Part shown: positions 16,954 through 25,214 of the stretch, one piece after another
How the letters are laid out: each line of letters opens with the position of its first letter
Position numbering within the stretch: the first letter of the stretch is position 1
Assembly (NCBI GenBank): GCA_023426435.1
Contig: JAFAAS010000142.1
Location: forward strand, 1 to 51,418
Direction of reading: 5' to 3'
DNA length: 51,418 nucleotides
Source: Verrucomicrobiota bacterium
GTDB taxonomy: Bacteria > Verrucomicrobiota > Verrucomicrobiia > Opitutales > Opitutaceae
Notes under the pieces: generated by a model
Told to the model about the DNA's origin: nothing
Databases searched by the model: none
The model's input: the letters and a program-made list of their open reading frames with translations, nothing else
Translations under genes and position numbers: made by a program

Positions 16954-17898
16954 TTAAAGCGACGATTCCGCCCGAACGCTGACTCGATAATGCCGCACCT
17001 CACTGGGCGTCACGCCATGCACCGCCTTGAAGCAGCGCGCGAAATGATACGGATCGGAAAATCCGACGCGCTCCGCCGCCTCTTTCACGAGTCCGCCCGA
17101 ATCGACGAGATACTCGGCCGCGAGCGCCATCTTTCGCCGCAGCAAAAACTGATACGGGCTCGTGCGCTGAAACCGCCGAAAAAGCCGGCACACGCTCTCC
17201 GGCGCCAAATTCACCGTCCGCGCAATCTCATCCAACGAGCTCAGCGTCTCCGCCTGCGCCTCGATCGCCGCCCGACAACGAAGAAAGTTTTCCCTCGCGC
17301 GTTCATCCCCCGACCTCGCCTCCCCCGTCGCATCCGCGCTCTTCAGCAGGAGCAACTCCACCAGCTTCAAACAGATCGCCGCCGCCTGCGGGCTCTGCCG
17401 CTGCCCTTCGTGAATGATGTCTTCCGCAATCGTGAGCACCTCCGCCGGAGCTCCGAAGCGCCGCACCGTCCCGCCGGGCAACCCCGCCGAAGCGAGTTGC
17501 GCGCCGACTTGGCGGCCGGCGAGCGCGAAGAAAAATTTCACCAACGGCCTCTCCGGATCCGTGCGGATCCAACAACTCATCTGCGGAGTGTAAGAGTAAA
17601 TCGATCCCGGGCCGATCGGATGCTCGCGCGACTTCCCCAGCCGAACCGCCCCGCGGCCTTCCGCCACGTATTCGAGAACGTGAAACGGATAACCCCGGCG
17701 ATCGACCAGATAGTCGGGCGCACATTCTTCCCGCCCCGCCAGCGCCATCGCCCACTTCGTCTGCTTCGACGGTGCGAAGTTGAAGAACACATAACGCGAG
17801 CCCGCGACCCGCGCCGCCAAAAAGCGTTCGGGAATCCGGGGAAGCGGAAACGAAGCACGAGACAACATGATCGGGGAAAGGCTGGCTACGGTTAACAT
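16954..17898 (-). CDS. AraC-family transcriptional regulator
   Basis: A 314-residue soluble regulator. An N-terminal cupin-like sensing domain (about 50-160: FHVLEYVAEGRGAVRLG) is joined to a C-terminal AraC double helix-turn-helix (about 215-305: DEIARTVNLAPESVCRLFRR, VKEAAERVGFSDPYHFARCF, GVTPSEVRHYR). It is divergent from the L-fucose-isomerase-like gene, with 100 nt between, so it is the likely regulator of that operon. ATG at 17898 is preceded by GGAGA; ATG at 17868 is an alternative. Confidence 0.93.
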   Translation of the reverse strand: MLTVASLSPIMLSRASFPLPRIPERFLAARVAGSRYVFFNFAPSKQTKWAMALAGREECAPDYLVDRRGYPFHVLEYVAEGRGAVRLGKSREHPIGPGSIYSYTPQMSCWIRTDPERPLVKFFFALAGRQVGAQLASAGLPGGTVRRFGAPAEVLTIAEDIIHEGQRQSPQAAAICLKLVELLLLKSADATGEARSGDERARENFLRCRAAIEAQAETLSSLDEIARTVNLAPESVCRLFRRFQRTSPYQFLLRRKMALAAEYLVDSGGLVKEAAERVGFSDPYHFARCFKAVHGVTPSEVRHYRVSVRAESSL

Positions 17899-17998
17899 TC
17901 TCCATTAGTCGGGCAGGATTGTCCATTCCGGTTCTCCCGCGTCACAGTTACAATAACCACGATCCAAACGCCCCGCCCCTGGTTAACAATATCTAGTC

Positions 17999-19636
17999 AT
18001 GTCTCGCACCTCTCGTCGTTCCCTCCGCCGCGTCCTGCTCGTCGCCAATGGCGACCTTCGCCAGTCCGCCAACGAAAAATGCTGGCCCGCTCAAGCGGCC
18101 ATGGAAAAGCAGCTCGCCGCCGCACTCGCCCACCACGGCGTGGAGCTCGTCCGCGCTCATCCCTACAAATCGCGCCAGAAACACGGTTTCATCAGCTCGC
18201 AAAAAGAGGGCATGGAGGTGTTCGCTGACATCGACCCGACTGCGCCTCTCATCGTCGCGGAGAGCGTGTGGCAATACTCTCACCACATTCTGCACGGGCT
18301 CATTTCTCATCGCGGCCCGATCCTTACCGTCGCCAACTGGTCCGGCACATGGCCAGGCCTGGTGGGCATGTTGAACCTCAACGGCTCTCTCACCAAAGCA
18401 GGTGTCAACTACTCGACACTCTGGAGCGAGGATTTCACCGACGCGTTTTTCCAAAAGGGTCTCGCCACCTGGCTCGAGACCGGCCGCGTGCGCCACGCCA
18501 CCCGCCACGTGAAACCTCTGGCCGGTTGCAGCGTGCCGACAAAAGCGCGTCGCCTCGCCGCCGAACTCGCGAACGAGCTCCGCACCCGCAAGGCCATCAT
18601 GGGCGTTTTCGACGAGGGCTGCATGGGCATGTATAACGCCATCATCCCCGACGAACTGCTGTTCCGCACCGGCGTTTACAAAGAGCGTCTCTCTCAATCC
18701 GCGCTCTACTACGCCGCGACGCAGGTGCCCGAAACCGAAGCGCGCGCCGTTTACGACTGGCTCGTCAAAAAGGGCATGAAGTTCCACCTCGGCCCGAACG
18801 AGGAAACCGATCTCACCGAAAACCAGGTGCTCTGGCAGTGCCGCACCTACATCGCCGCGCTGTGCCTCGCCGACGAGTTTGGCTGCGATACGATCGGCAT
18901 CCAATACCAGCAGGGTCTGAAAGACCTCCTGCCCGCGTCCGATCTCGTCGAGGGCATTCTCAACAACGCCGACCGGCCGCCCGTGAAAAACGCCGCCGGC
19001 CGCACCATTCGCCCGGGTCAACCGCTCCCGCACTTCAACGAGGTCGACGAATGCGCCGGACTCGACGGCCTGCTCACTCAGCGCGTGCATCGCGCCCTCG
19101 CGCAACCGGTCGAAAACACGCTGCACGATCTGCGCTGGGGCGACTTCGATCGCAGCGGCACGACCGAGGATTACGTGTGGGTGTTTCTCATCTCCGGCAG
19201 CGCGCCGCCCGCGCATCATATCGGTGGATACAAGGGCACCGACTCCCATCGCCAGCCCCCGATGTATTTCCGCCTCGGCGGTGGCACCGTGCGCGGCATC
19301 GCCAAACCCGGCGAGATCGTCTGGAGCCGCGTCTTCGTCGAAAACGGCAAACTCAAGATGGATCTCGGCCGCGCCAAGGTCATCACGCTCCCCGCCGAAG
19401 AAACCGAGCGCCGCTGGCAGGAAACCACTCCGCAATGGCCGATCATGCACGCGGTCACTTACGGCGTCTCGCGCGATCAAATGATGGCCCGACACAAGGC
19501 AAACCACATCCAGGTGGTTTACGCGAACTCCGCCGCCGAAGCCGATCTCGCGCTCTACACCAAGGCCGCGCTCGCCGCCGAACTCGGCCTCGAGGTTTCG
19601 CTCTGCGGCACGAAAGCCGACGGCAAATCTTTCTAA
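17999..19636 (+). CDS. L-fucose isomerase-like sugar isomerase
   Basis: A 545-residue protein resembling the L-fucose/L-arabinose isomerase superfamily, which interconverts aldoses and ketoses using Mn2+. N-terminal Rossmann-like blocks (VLLVANGDLRQS, LIVAESVWQYSHHILHGL) precede a central active-site half. The latter includes GPNEETDLTENQVLWQCRTY and FGCDTIGIQYQQGLKDLLP. A C-terminal beta domain has GGTVRGIAKPGEIVWSRVF and RHKANHIQVVYA. It is slightly shorter than FucI (about 590). The next gene, 1 nt downstream, is a class II aldolase, so the pair could convert a deoxy-hexose. No sugar kinase lies in the operon. The substrate is inferred, not shown. Confidence 0.75.
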   Translation: MSRTSRRSLRRVLLVANGDLRQSANEKCWPAQAAMEKQLAAALAHHGVELVRAHPYKSRQKHGFISSQKEGMEVFADIDPTAPLIVAESVWQYSHHILHGLISHRGPILTVANWSGTWPGLVGMLNLNGSLTKAGVNYSTLWSEDFTDAFFQKGLATWLETGRVRHATRHVKPLAGCSVPTKARRLAAELANELRTRKAIMGVFDEGCMGMYNAIIPDELLFRTGVYKERLSQSALYYAATQVPETEARAVYDWLVKKGMKFHLGPNEETDLTENQVLWQCRTYIAALCLADEFGCDTIGIQYQQGLKDLLPASDLVEGILNNADRPPVKNAAGRTIRPGQPLPHFNEVDECAGLDGLLTQRVHRALAQPVENTLHDLRWGDFDRSGTTEDYVWVFLISGSAPPAHHIGGYKGTDSHRQPPMYFRLGGGTVRGIAKPGEIVWSRVFVENGKLKMDLGRAKVITLPAEETERRWQETTPQWPIMHAVTYGVSRDQMMARHKANHIQVVYANSAAEADLALYTKAALAAELGLEVSLCGTKADGKSF

Positions 19637-19637
19637 C

Positions 19638-20399
19638 GTGAGCTCCGACTCCCCCGCACTCGCGCCCCTGCTCGGACTCTCGCACGAACTCGGCCGCGAG
19701 GATCGCCGTCTCGCGATTCTCGGCGAGGGCAACACCTCCGCGCGAACCGGAGACGACACCTTTCTCGTGAAAGCGAGCGGCTCCAATCTCGCCACGCTCG
19801 CACCGGCCGGCGTCACCGCCTGCCACGCCGCTCCGCTGCTGAAACTCCTCGACGACGAAAGCGCCACCGACGAAACCGTCGAAGCCGCGCTGCTCGGCGC
19901 GCGAATCGACGCGACCGCCCGCAAACCGTCCGTCGAAGCGATGTTTCACGCGTGGCTTCTCACGTTACCCGGCGTCGCGTTCGTCGGTCACACGCACCCT
20001 GAATCGGTCAACGCTTTGCTCTGTTCGCCGCGCGCGGAGGAGTTTGCGACCCGCCGTTTGTTTCCCGACGAAATCGTGTGCTGCGGCCCTGCGTCGGTGC
20101 TCGTGCCTTACACCGATCCGGGTGTCGCGCTCGCTCGCGCCATCCGCGACGCGGTGCTCGCCTATCGCGCCCAAACGCAACTCGTGCCCCGCGTCATCCT
20201 GCTCCGCAACCACGGGCTCATCGCGCTCGGCGCCAGCCCGCAAGCGGTGCTCGCCGCAACCTTGATGGCCGCAAAAGCCGCGACGATCACGCTCGGCGCG
20301 CTCGCCGCCGGCGGCCCGCGCTACTTGGAGCCCGCCGACGTTCGCCGCATCGCCGGCCGCAGCGACGAACACTACCGCCAAAAAATGCTCGGGCTCTAG
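19638..20399 (+). CDS. Class II aldolase/adducin family protein (fuculose-1-phosphate aldolase-like)
   Basis: A 253-residue zinc aldolase that starts with GTG at 19638, one base after the isomerase stop, so translation is coupled. The family signatures are complete: GEGNTSAR (about 29-36), KASGSNLATL (about 45), EAMFHAWLL with the catalytic acid, HTHPESVNALL (zinc ligands, about 115-118) and LLRNHGLIALG (third zinc His, about 193). Such enzymes cleave fuculose- or rhamnulose-1-phosphate to DHAP and lactaldehyde, or act as epimerases. With the isomerase upstream the deoxy-sugar role is most likely. Confidence 0.88.
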   Translation: MSSDSPALAPLLGLSHELGREDRRLAILGEGNTSARTGDDTFLVKASGSNLATLAPAGVTACHAAPLLKLLDDESATDETVEAALLGARIDATARKPSVEAMFHAWLLTLPGVAFVGHTHPESVNALLCSPRAEEFATRRLFPDEIVCCGPASVLVPYTDPGVALARAIRDAVLAYRAQTQLVPRVILLRNHGLIALGASPQAVLAATLMAAKAATITLGALAAGGPRYLEPADVRRIAGRSDEHYRQKMLGL

Positions 20400-20516
20400 C
20401 CCAGCTCGCCGCGAGGGTGCAGGATCTCGCCGAATTCCGCCACCCTCTCGCCAATCAGCTTATAGCATATTCAATAATGTCATAGCCGTTGGCCGAATCG
20501 GAAAACCCGATTTAAA

Positions 20517-20590
20517 CCACGAAGGCACCGAGCACACAGAGGAAGGCCACCGTATCTCTCCGTGCCTCTGTGCCTCTGTGCTTCACCTGA
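20517..20590. repeat. Dispersed CACAGAGG-type inverted repeat
   Basis: Left arm ACCACGAAGGCACCGAGCAC followed by ACAGAGG; right arm CCTCTGTGCCTCTGTGCTTC. The element lies in the 217-nt gap between the convergent aldolase and AraC genes. The pattern of alternating CACAGAGG blocks matches a type of intergenic repeat seen across many unrelated bacterial genomes. A GCTATAG/CATAGCC pair flanks it loosely. Confidence 0.75.
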
Positions 20591-20616
20591 AGGGCTATAG
20601 TTTTTCTGAAAACGCT

Positions 20617-21429
20617 CTAAGCGTTCGCTGTGCGCGCGCGTCGACGCCAGTGTTGCGGGCTCGAGCCGCAAAGCCGCTTGAACTGCCGCGAAAAATAGAA
20701 CGCGTCCTCGTAGCCGAGCGCGTTGGCGATCTCGGCGACGTTCAGCCTGCTCGTCTGCAGGAGCATCTGCGCGCGTTCAATGCGGCGCGCCACGAGATAA
20801 TCGCGCGGGCTGCGCCCCACCCTTTCCACAAACATTCGACGGAGGTGCGCCGGCGAGGTCTTCATGAACGCGACCATTTGCTCCACCCGGCCAAATCGCT
20901 GCGGCTCGGCGTCGATCGCTTCCAACAACGTCTCCAGCCGCGCCGCTTTCGGACGTTGCCGCTGATGGTGCAGGCGCCAGAGCTGCGCCAGCACCAGAAA
21001 AACCATCGCCTGCACTTCACGTGCCGCGAGCGCATCGGTCCACCGCGCCCGCGCCGCGATGTCGCGCAGCCGAAGATCCAAGCCCGCGTCGCGAGGAACT
21101 TCGATGCCAAGGAAGACCCGTTCGGGCGGCAGCCGCCTCTTGTTGAACGTGAAATGAGCGGCGAAATTCACCATGGTGCCTTCGCCGATTTGGCGCGCGT
21201 TCAACCGGGTTCCGGGCGGAAACAGGAATGCCCGTCCAGGAGCGATTTGGTAAGATGCTCCGTTTAAATCCACCGTCCCTTCGCCCGCGAGACCGATCCA
21301 GAGATTGTAGTAATCGCCAATCTCCGCCTCCCAATGCCAGGGGTTCACATTCGTCCACAACGTGGGACGATGAACCAGCCGGATGTCAGGCAGATTCAGC
21401 ACCTCTTCCGCCATGAGCGAAGCGTCCAT
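20617..21429 (-). CDS. AraC-family transcriptional regulator
   Basis: A 270-residue regulator with an N-terminal cupin-like ligand domain (about 30-110: YYNLWIGLAGEGTVDLNG, GRAFLFPPGTRL) and a C-terminal AraC DNA-binding domain (about 170-262: MKTSPAHLRRMFVERVGRSP, VAEIANALGYEDAFYFSRQF). It is divergent from the Gfo/Idh/MocA gene with only 64 nt between, so it probably controls the oxidoreductase-epimerase-esterase operon. ATG at 21414 is an alternative start. Confidence 0.93.
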   Translation of the reverse strand: MDASLMAEEVLNLPDIRLVHRPTLWTNVNPWHWEAEIGDYYNLWIGLAGEGTVDLNGASYQIAPGRAFLFPPGTRLNARQIGEGTMVNFAAHFTFNKRRLPPERVFLGIEVPRDAGLDLRLRDIAARARWTDALAAREVQAMVFLVLAQLWRLHHQRQRPKAARLETLLEAIDAEPQRFGRVEQMVAFMKTSPAHLRRMFVERVGRSPRDYLVARRIERAQMLLQTSRLNVAEIANALGYEDAFYFSRQFKRLCGSSPQHWRRRARTANA

Positions 21430-21493
21430 GTGAAACTGTTCTCCCGTCCATTCTCCAAGTCAGGCCAATTTGATAGATTCGTGTCCCAATTTT

Positions 21494-22615
21494 ATGGATG
21501 CGCTCAAACTCAAGATCGGCGTCGTTGGCATGGGCACAATGGGTTCGGATCACGCCCGGCGCATTCTCGCCGGCGAGATCCCCGACATGGAACTCGCCGG
21601 CGTCTGCGATGCCGACGAGCCCCGGCTCGCAAGCTGGCAGTCACGCGGCGTGCCGACCTTCACTTCCTATCCGGCGCTGCTCTCGTCCGGCATTCAGGCC
21701 GTCCTCATCGCGACGCCTCACTTCAGCCACGTCCCGTTCGGCGTCAGCGCGCTCGAAGCCGGCTTGCATGTTCTCGTCGAAAAACCGATCGCCGTTCAAA
21801 AATCCGACGCCGAACGCCTCATCGCCGCCCACACCCGCCCGGGTCAGGTTTTCGCGGCGATGTTCAACCAGCGAACCGATCCGCTTTATATCAAGATCAA
21901 GCAACTCCTCGACACCGGCGAGCTGGGCAAAATCCAGCGGATCGCGTGGGCCATCACCGACTGGTATCGCCCCCAAGCCTATTACAACTCGAGCGGCTGG
22001 CGCGCATCCTGGGCCGGCGAAGGCGGCGGCGTCCTGATCAACCAATGTCCGCATCAGCTCGATCTCTATCAGTGGCTCTTCGGGCTTCCCGCCCGCGTGC
22101 GCGCTTTCTGCCATTTCGGCCGTTATCACGATATTGAAGTAGAGGACTCGGTCACCGCCTACTTCGAACACGCCAACGGCGCCACCGCCGTGTTCACCAC
22201 CACCACCGGCGAAGCGCCCGGCACCAACCGACTCGAAATGGCCGGCGAACGCGGCAAGCTCGTCGCCGAGGGCGGCAAGCTGCATTTCTCCCGCAACGAG
22301 ATTTCCACCGGCGAACATCTGCGCACCGCCACGGGAATGTTCTCCCGGCCCGAGGTATGGGAAATCGACATCCCCATCTCCGGTCGCGGCGAGCAGCACG
22401 TCGGAATCCTCAAGAATTTCGCGAACGCCTGCCTGCGCAACGCGCCGCTCATCGCGCCGGCGGCCGAAGGAATCCGCTCCGTCGAACTCGCCAACGCCAT
22501 GCTGTTGTCCTCGGCGCAGGAAAAGACGCTCACCCTGCCACTGCAAAGCGGCGAATACGCCGACTGGCTCGCCGGGAAAATCGCGGGCTCACGTTTCCAA
22601 CCCGCCAAAATCTAA
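21494..22615 (+). CDS. Gfo/Idh/MocA family NAD(P)-dependent oxidoreductase
   Basis: A 373-residue dehydrogenase. The N-terminal Rossmann fold has GVVGMGTMGSDHARRI (about 9-24) and the conserved HVLVEKPIAV (EKP catalytic Lys, about 97). The C-terminal alpha/beta substrate domain contains GGVLINQCPHQLDLYQWLFG, with the metal/substrate-side Asp/His. It oxidises or epimerises sugars or inositol-like cyclitols. Context: divergent AraC regulator, then a TIM-barrel epimerase 29 nt downstream and a CE15 esterase. The ATG at 21494 was chosen over a TTG at 21470 because the family starts just before the Rossmann strand. Confidence 0.92.
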   Translation: MDALKLKIGVVGMGTMGSDHARRILAGEIPDMELAGVCDADEPRLASWQSRGVPTFTSYPALLSSGIQAVLIATPHFSHVPFGVSALEAGLHVLVEKPIAVQKSDAERLIAAHTRPGQVFAAMFNQRTDPLYIKIKQLLDTGELGKIQRIAWAITDWYRPQAYYNSSGWRASWAGEGGGVLINQCPHQLDLYQWLFGLPARVRAFCHFGRYHDIEVEDSVTAYFEHANGATAVFTTTTGEAPGTNRLEMAGERGKLVAEGGKLHFSRNEISTGEHLRTATGMFSRPEVWEIDIPISGRGEQHVGILKNFANACLRNAPLIAPAAEGIRSVELANAMLLSSAQEKTLTLPLQSGEYADWLAGKIAGSRFQPAKI

Positions 22616-22644
22616 ACCCCTCACCCGCTTCGTTTATTCCTCCC

Positions 22645-23424
22645 ATGCGACTCGAACAAATTTCCGTAAACCTCTACAGCCTTCGCGATCACCTGAAGAC
22701 GCGCGAAGACTTCACCGCCTCGATCAAGAAGCTGTCCGCGATCGGATTCCAATCCGTCCAACTCAGCGGCGTGGCCCCCGGGCTGATGCCCGAAGCCGAT
22801 TTCGTCGGCATCTGCGCGGATTGCGGTATCAAGATTACCGCGACGCACGAGCCGTCGGTGCCGTTGCTCGCCGAACCGCATCTCTCGGTCGAACGGCTCC
22901 AGCGTCTCGGCGTCTCCCTCACGGCTTATCCGTTCCCGACCGGGATCGATTTCGCTGACGAGGCGGGTGTTTCGAACTGGCTTCGTCAATTGGACAACGC
23001 CGCCGCCGTGCTTCGCGCCGCGGGCATCACGCTGTGTTATCACAACCACCATCAGGAGTTCACCAAGGTTGGCGGGCGTTTGTTGCTGGAGCGGATCTTC
23101 GCCGAAACTTCCCTCGCCGGCGAACCCGACACCTATTGGGTTCAAGCCGGCGGCGGCAGCCCGCTGCAGTGGACGCAAAAACTCGCCGCGCAAAATCGCC
23201 TCCCGCTGATTCACCTCAAAGACTTCCGCGTAACGGCCAAAGGCGAGGTGCAGTTCGCCGAACTGGGCGCGGGCAATCTGGACTTCGATCCGATTCTCGC
23301 CGCCGCCACCGCGGGAGGCTGCCAATCGTTCATCATCGAACAGGACCTCACTTACGGTCGCGATCCTTTCGAGAGTCTCGGCGAGAGTTTCAACTTCCTC
23401 CACTCGCGCGTCTCTTCGAACTAA
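22645..23424 (+). CDS. Sugar phosphate isomerase/epimerase (xylose-isomerase-like TIM barrel)
   Basis: A 259-residue AP_endonuc_2-type TIM barrel. It shows VNLYSLRDHLKT at the start, GFQSVQLSG (strand 2), LCYHNHHQEF with metal-binding His/Glu (about 132-141), and PLIHLKDF (metal-binding His/Asp, about 190). The C-terminal Glu is in FIIEQD. Such proteins accompany Gfo/Idh/MocA enzymes in cyclitol and keto-sugar pathways, and here it follows one at 29 nt. The precise reaction is unknown. Confidence 0.9.
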   Translation: MRLEQISVNLYSLRDHLKTREDFTASIKKLSAIGFQSVQLSGVAPGLMPEADFVGICADCGIKITATHEPSVPLLAEPHLSVERLQRLGVSLTAYPFPTGIDFADEAGVSNWLRQLDNAAAVLRAAGITLCYHNHHQEFTKVGGRLLLERIFAETSLAGEPDTYWVQAGGGSPLQWTQKLAAQNRLPLIHLKDFRVTAKGEVQFAELGAGNLDFDPILAAATAGGCQSFIIEQDLTYGRDPFESLGESFNFLHSRVSSN

Positions 23425-23495
23425 AACGCGGGAGCCACCGATCCGTTCGGCCGTCGCCAGCTTTTTCATGCCGTTCTCCGCGCGCTCGCTTCATC

Positions 23496-23525
23496 CTGAC
23501 ACTCGCATTCCTGACACTCGCATTC
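23496..23525. repeat. 15-bp perfect tandem duplication in the CE15 signal-peptide region
   Basis: CTGACACTCGCATTC occurs twice without a gap (23496-23510, 23511-23525). In the reading frame of the esterase it codes LTLAF twice, lengthening the hydrophobic core of a signal peptide by five residues. Confidence 0.85.
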
Positions 23526-23558
23526 TCGTCGCTCTCACTTCTCGCCACCGCAGCGACG

Positions 23559-24800
23559 ATGACGCCGGCCGACAACTTCGACGAAGCCAAGGTCCCGCCC
23601 TACTCGGTTCCCGATCCACTGGTGTTCGCAGACGGATCGCCGGTTCGCAGCGTCGAGGAGTGGCGCGAACGCCGCCGGCCCGAGCTCCTGAATCTTTTTT
23701 CCAAACTCGTTTATGGCCACACTCCCCGCGGCGCGCCGGCGGACATGCATTGGGCCGTCACCTCGATCGATCACCAGGCGTTGAACGGGACCGCCGTGCG
23801 AAAGGAAATCACCATTTGGTTCACCGCCGGCCACCGCGGGCCCGCCATGCATCTGCTCATTTATCAACCGGCACAGCCTCCGCCACCCAGCGGCTGGCCG
23901 ACTTTCCTCGGGCTGAATTTCTTCGGCAACCACTGCGTGAACTCCGATCCCGGCATCACCCTTTCCCGTGCCTGGATGCCCGCCAGCGCAGCACATCACA
24001 TCGTCGATCACCGGGCAACCGAAGCATCCCGCGGCTCGCAGGCCGAGCGTTGGCAAATCGAAACCGTCCTCGCCCGCGGCTTCGCGACCGCGACCGCTTA
24101 CTACGGCGATCTTTGTCCGGACCGCCCGGACGGCATTACCGAAGCGGTCGGAGCGCTTTTCCACACGGCTCCCGCCGAACAGCGCCGCGACGACGAATGG
24201 GGCGCGATCGGCATCTGGGCCTGGGGTCTGAGCCGAGCCATGGACTACCTCACGACCGATCCGCATCTCGATCCGAAACGCGTGGCGCTGCACGGTCACT
24301 CCCGGCTCGGCAAGACCGCGTTATGGGCGGGAGCCCAGGACGAACGCTTCGCCCTCGTGATTTCCAACAACTCCGGCAGCGCCGGCGCAAAACTCATGCG
24401 CCGCCGTTTCGGTTCTTCCATCGCCTATGCCACGTCGGCCTTTCCGTTCTGGTGGTGCCGCAACTATGCGACGTTCGGCGGACGCGAGGACGAACTCCCA
24501 ATCGACCAGCACGAGCTCATTGCGTTGATCGCGCCGCGCGCCGTGCACGTCGGCAGCGCGAGCGAGGATCTACGCGCGGATCCGCGCGGCGAATTCCTGA
24601 GCGTGCGCCACGCCGAACCGGTTTACCGCCTGCATGGACGCACCGGGCTCCGAGAGGACGCGATGCCGGAGACCGGCAGCGCCACGCTCGGCGACGGCCT
24701 CGCCTACCATGTCCGAAACGGGCCGCACAACATCACGGCGGAGGACTGGAACCACTACCTCACGTTTGCCGAAAAAGAGCTGGGCGTGATTCGCAAATAA
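23559..24800 (+). CDS. CE15-type glucuronoyl esterase (4-O-methyl-glucuronoyl methylesterase)
   Basis: At least 413 residues. The alpha/beta-hydrolase fold has the CE15 nucleophile block HGHSRLGKTALWAGA (catalytic Ser, then Arg and Lys typical of CE15). The acid comes from GSASEDLRADPRGEF, and the catalytic His from GPHNITAEDWNHYL. These enzymes split the ester between lignin and glucuronoxylan. The in-frame sequence upstream of the ATG at 23559 codes a clear signal peptide (ILTLAF, LTLAFSSLSLLATAA), but no ATG, GTG or TTG precedes it in this frame. An ATG at 23468 is one frame off. Either the first 90 nt carry a frameshift or an unusual start is used. The gene closes the oxidoreductase-epimerase operon. 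Confidence 0.88.
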   Translation: MTPADNFDEAKVPPYSVPDPLVFADGSPVRSVEEWRERRRPELLNLFSKLVYGHTPRGAPADMHWAVTSIDHQALNGTAVRKEITIWFTAGHRGPAMHLLIYQPAQPPPPSGWPTFLGLNFFGNHCVNSDPGITLSRAWMPASAAHHIVDHRATEASRGSQAERWQIETVLARGFATATAYYGDLCPDRPDGITEAVGALFHTAPAEQRRDDEWGAIGIWAWGLSRAMDYLTTDPHLDPKRVALHGHSRLGKTALWAGAQDERFALVISNNSGSAGAKLMRRRFGSSIAYATSAFPFWWCRNYATFGGREDELPIDQHELIALIAPRAVHVGSASEDLRADPRGEFLSVRHAEPVYRLHGRTGLREDAMPETGSATLGDGLAYHVRNGPHNITAEDWNHYLTFAEKELGVIRK

Positions 24801-24880
24801 GCCTTCGCGCAGGGTTGCAGAAGGTTGCACTTGGCAGCGCCCCCAGCCAGCCCTGCTGAAAGCTGCGCAACTCACCCAAC

Positions 24881-24916
24881 AAAAAGCCCTCCCGAGCAGT
24901 GGGAGGGCTTTTAAAA
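24881..24916. terminator. Bidirectional rho-independent terminator
   Basis: AGCCCTCCC (24885-24893) and GGGAGGGCT (24901-24909) form a 9-bp stem with a 7-nt loop. TTTTAAAA follows on the plus strand and TTTTTG on the minus strand. It ends the CE15 operon from the left and the initiator tRNA from the right. Confidence 0.92.
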
Positions 24917-24917
24917 T

Positions 24918-24994
<77 letters not shown>

Positions 24995-25171
24995 ACAAAT
25001 GGGACGCGGAACGTGCGACTCGCCCTTTCACCTGTCAACCCCCGTTTTCGAATTTATCCGAATTCACGCTTGCCACACCCCGGCACGAACTCTGTTTTCG
25101 ACCGCTCCGTCGCCCGGCACTTCCGCCGTCCAACGGAGACATCAACCAACATAACTCCTCAGATCGCAAGG

Positions 25172-25206
25172 CGGCCCATCGGCCGACCTGTGTTTCTTGA
25201 GAAACA
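25172..25206 (+). promoter_or_regulatory. Two tandem hairpins in the rpsB leader
   Basis: CGGCC-CATC-GGCCG (about 25172-25185) is followed by TGTTTC-TTGA-GAAACA (25191-25206), ending 8 nt before the rpsB ATG. The second stem covers the place where a Shine-Dalgarno sequence would be expected; none is seen. Leader hairpins in rpsB mRNAs can bind S2 for autoregulation. That role here is inference. Confidence 0.45.
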
Positions 25207-25214
25207 TAGATCAC

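Noticed and set aside
17993..19924. A 643-codon frame on the minus strand opposite the isomerase and aldolase
   Set aside because: An antisense shadow of two genes with clear family signatures; its translation has no recognisable domain.
23468..24859. A 463-codon plus-strand frame starting at ATG 23468
   Set aside because: It overlaps the CE15 gene in another frame; its translation is Arg-rich and lacks domains. Only its first codons may matter, as the displaced start of the esterase.
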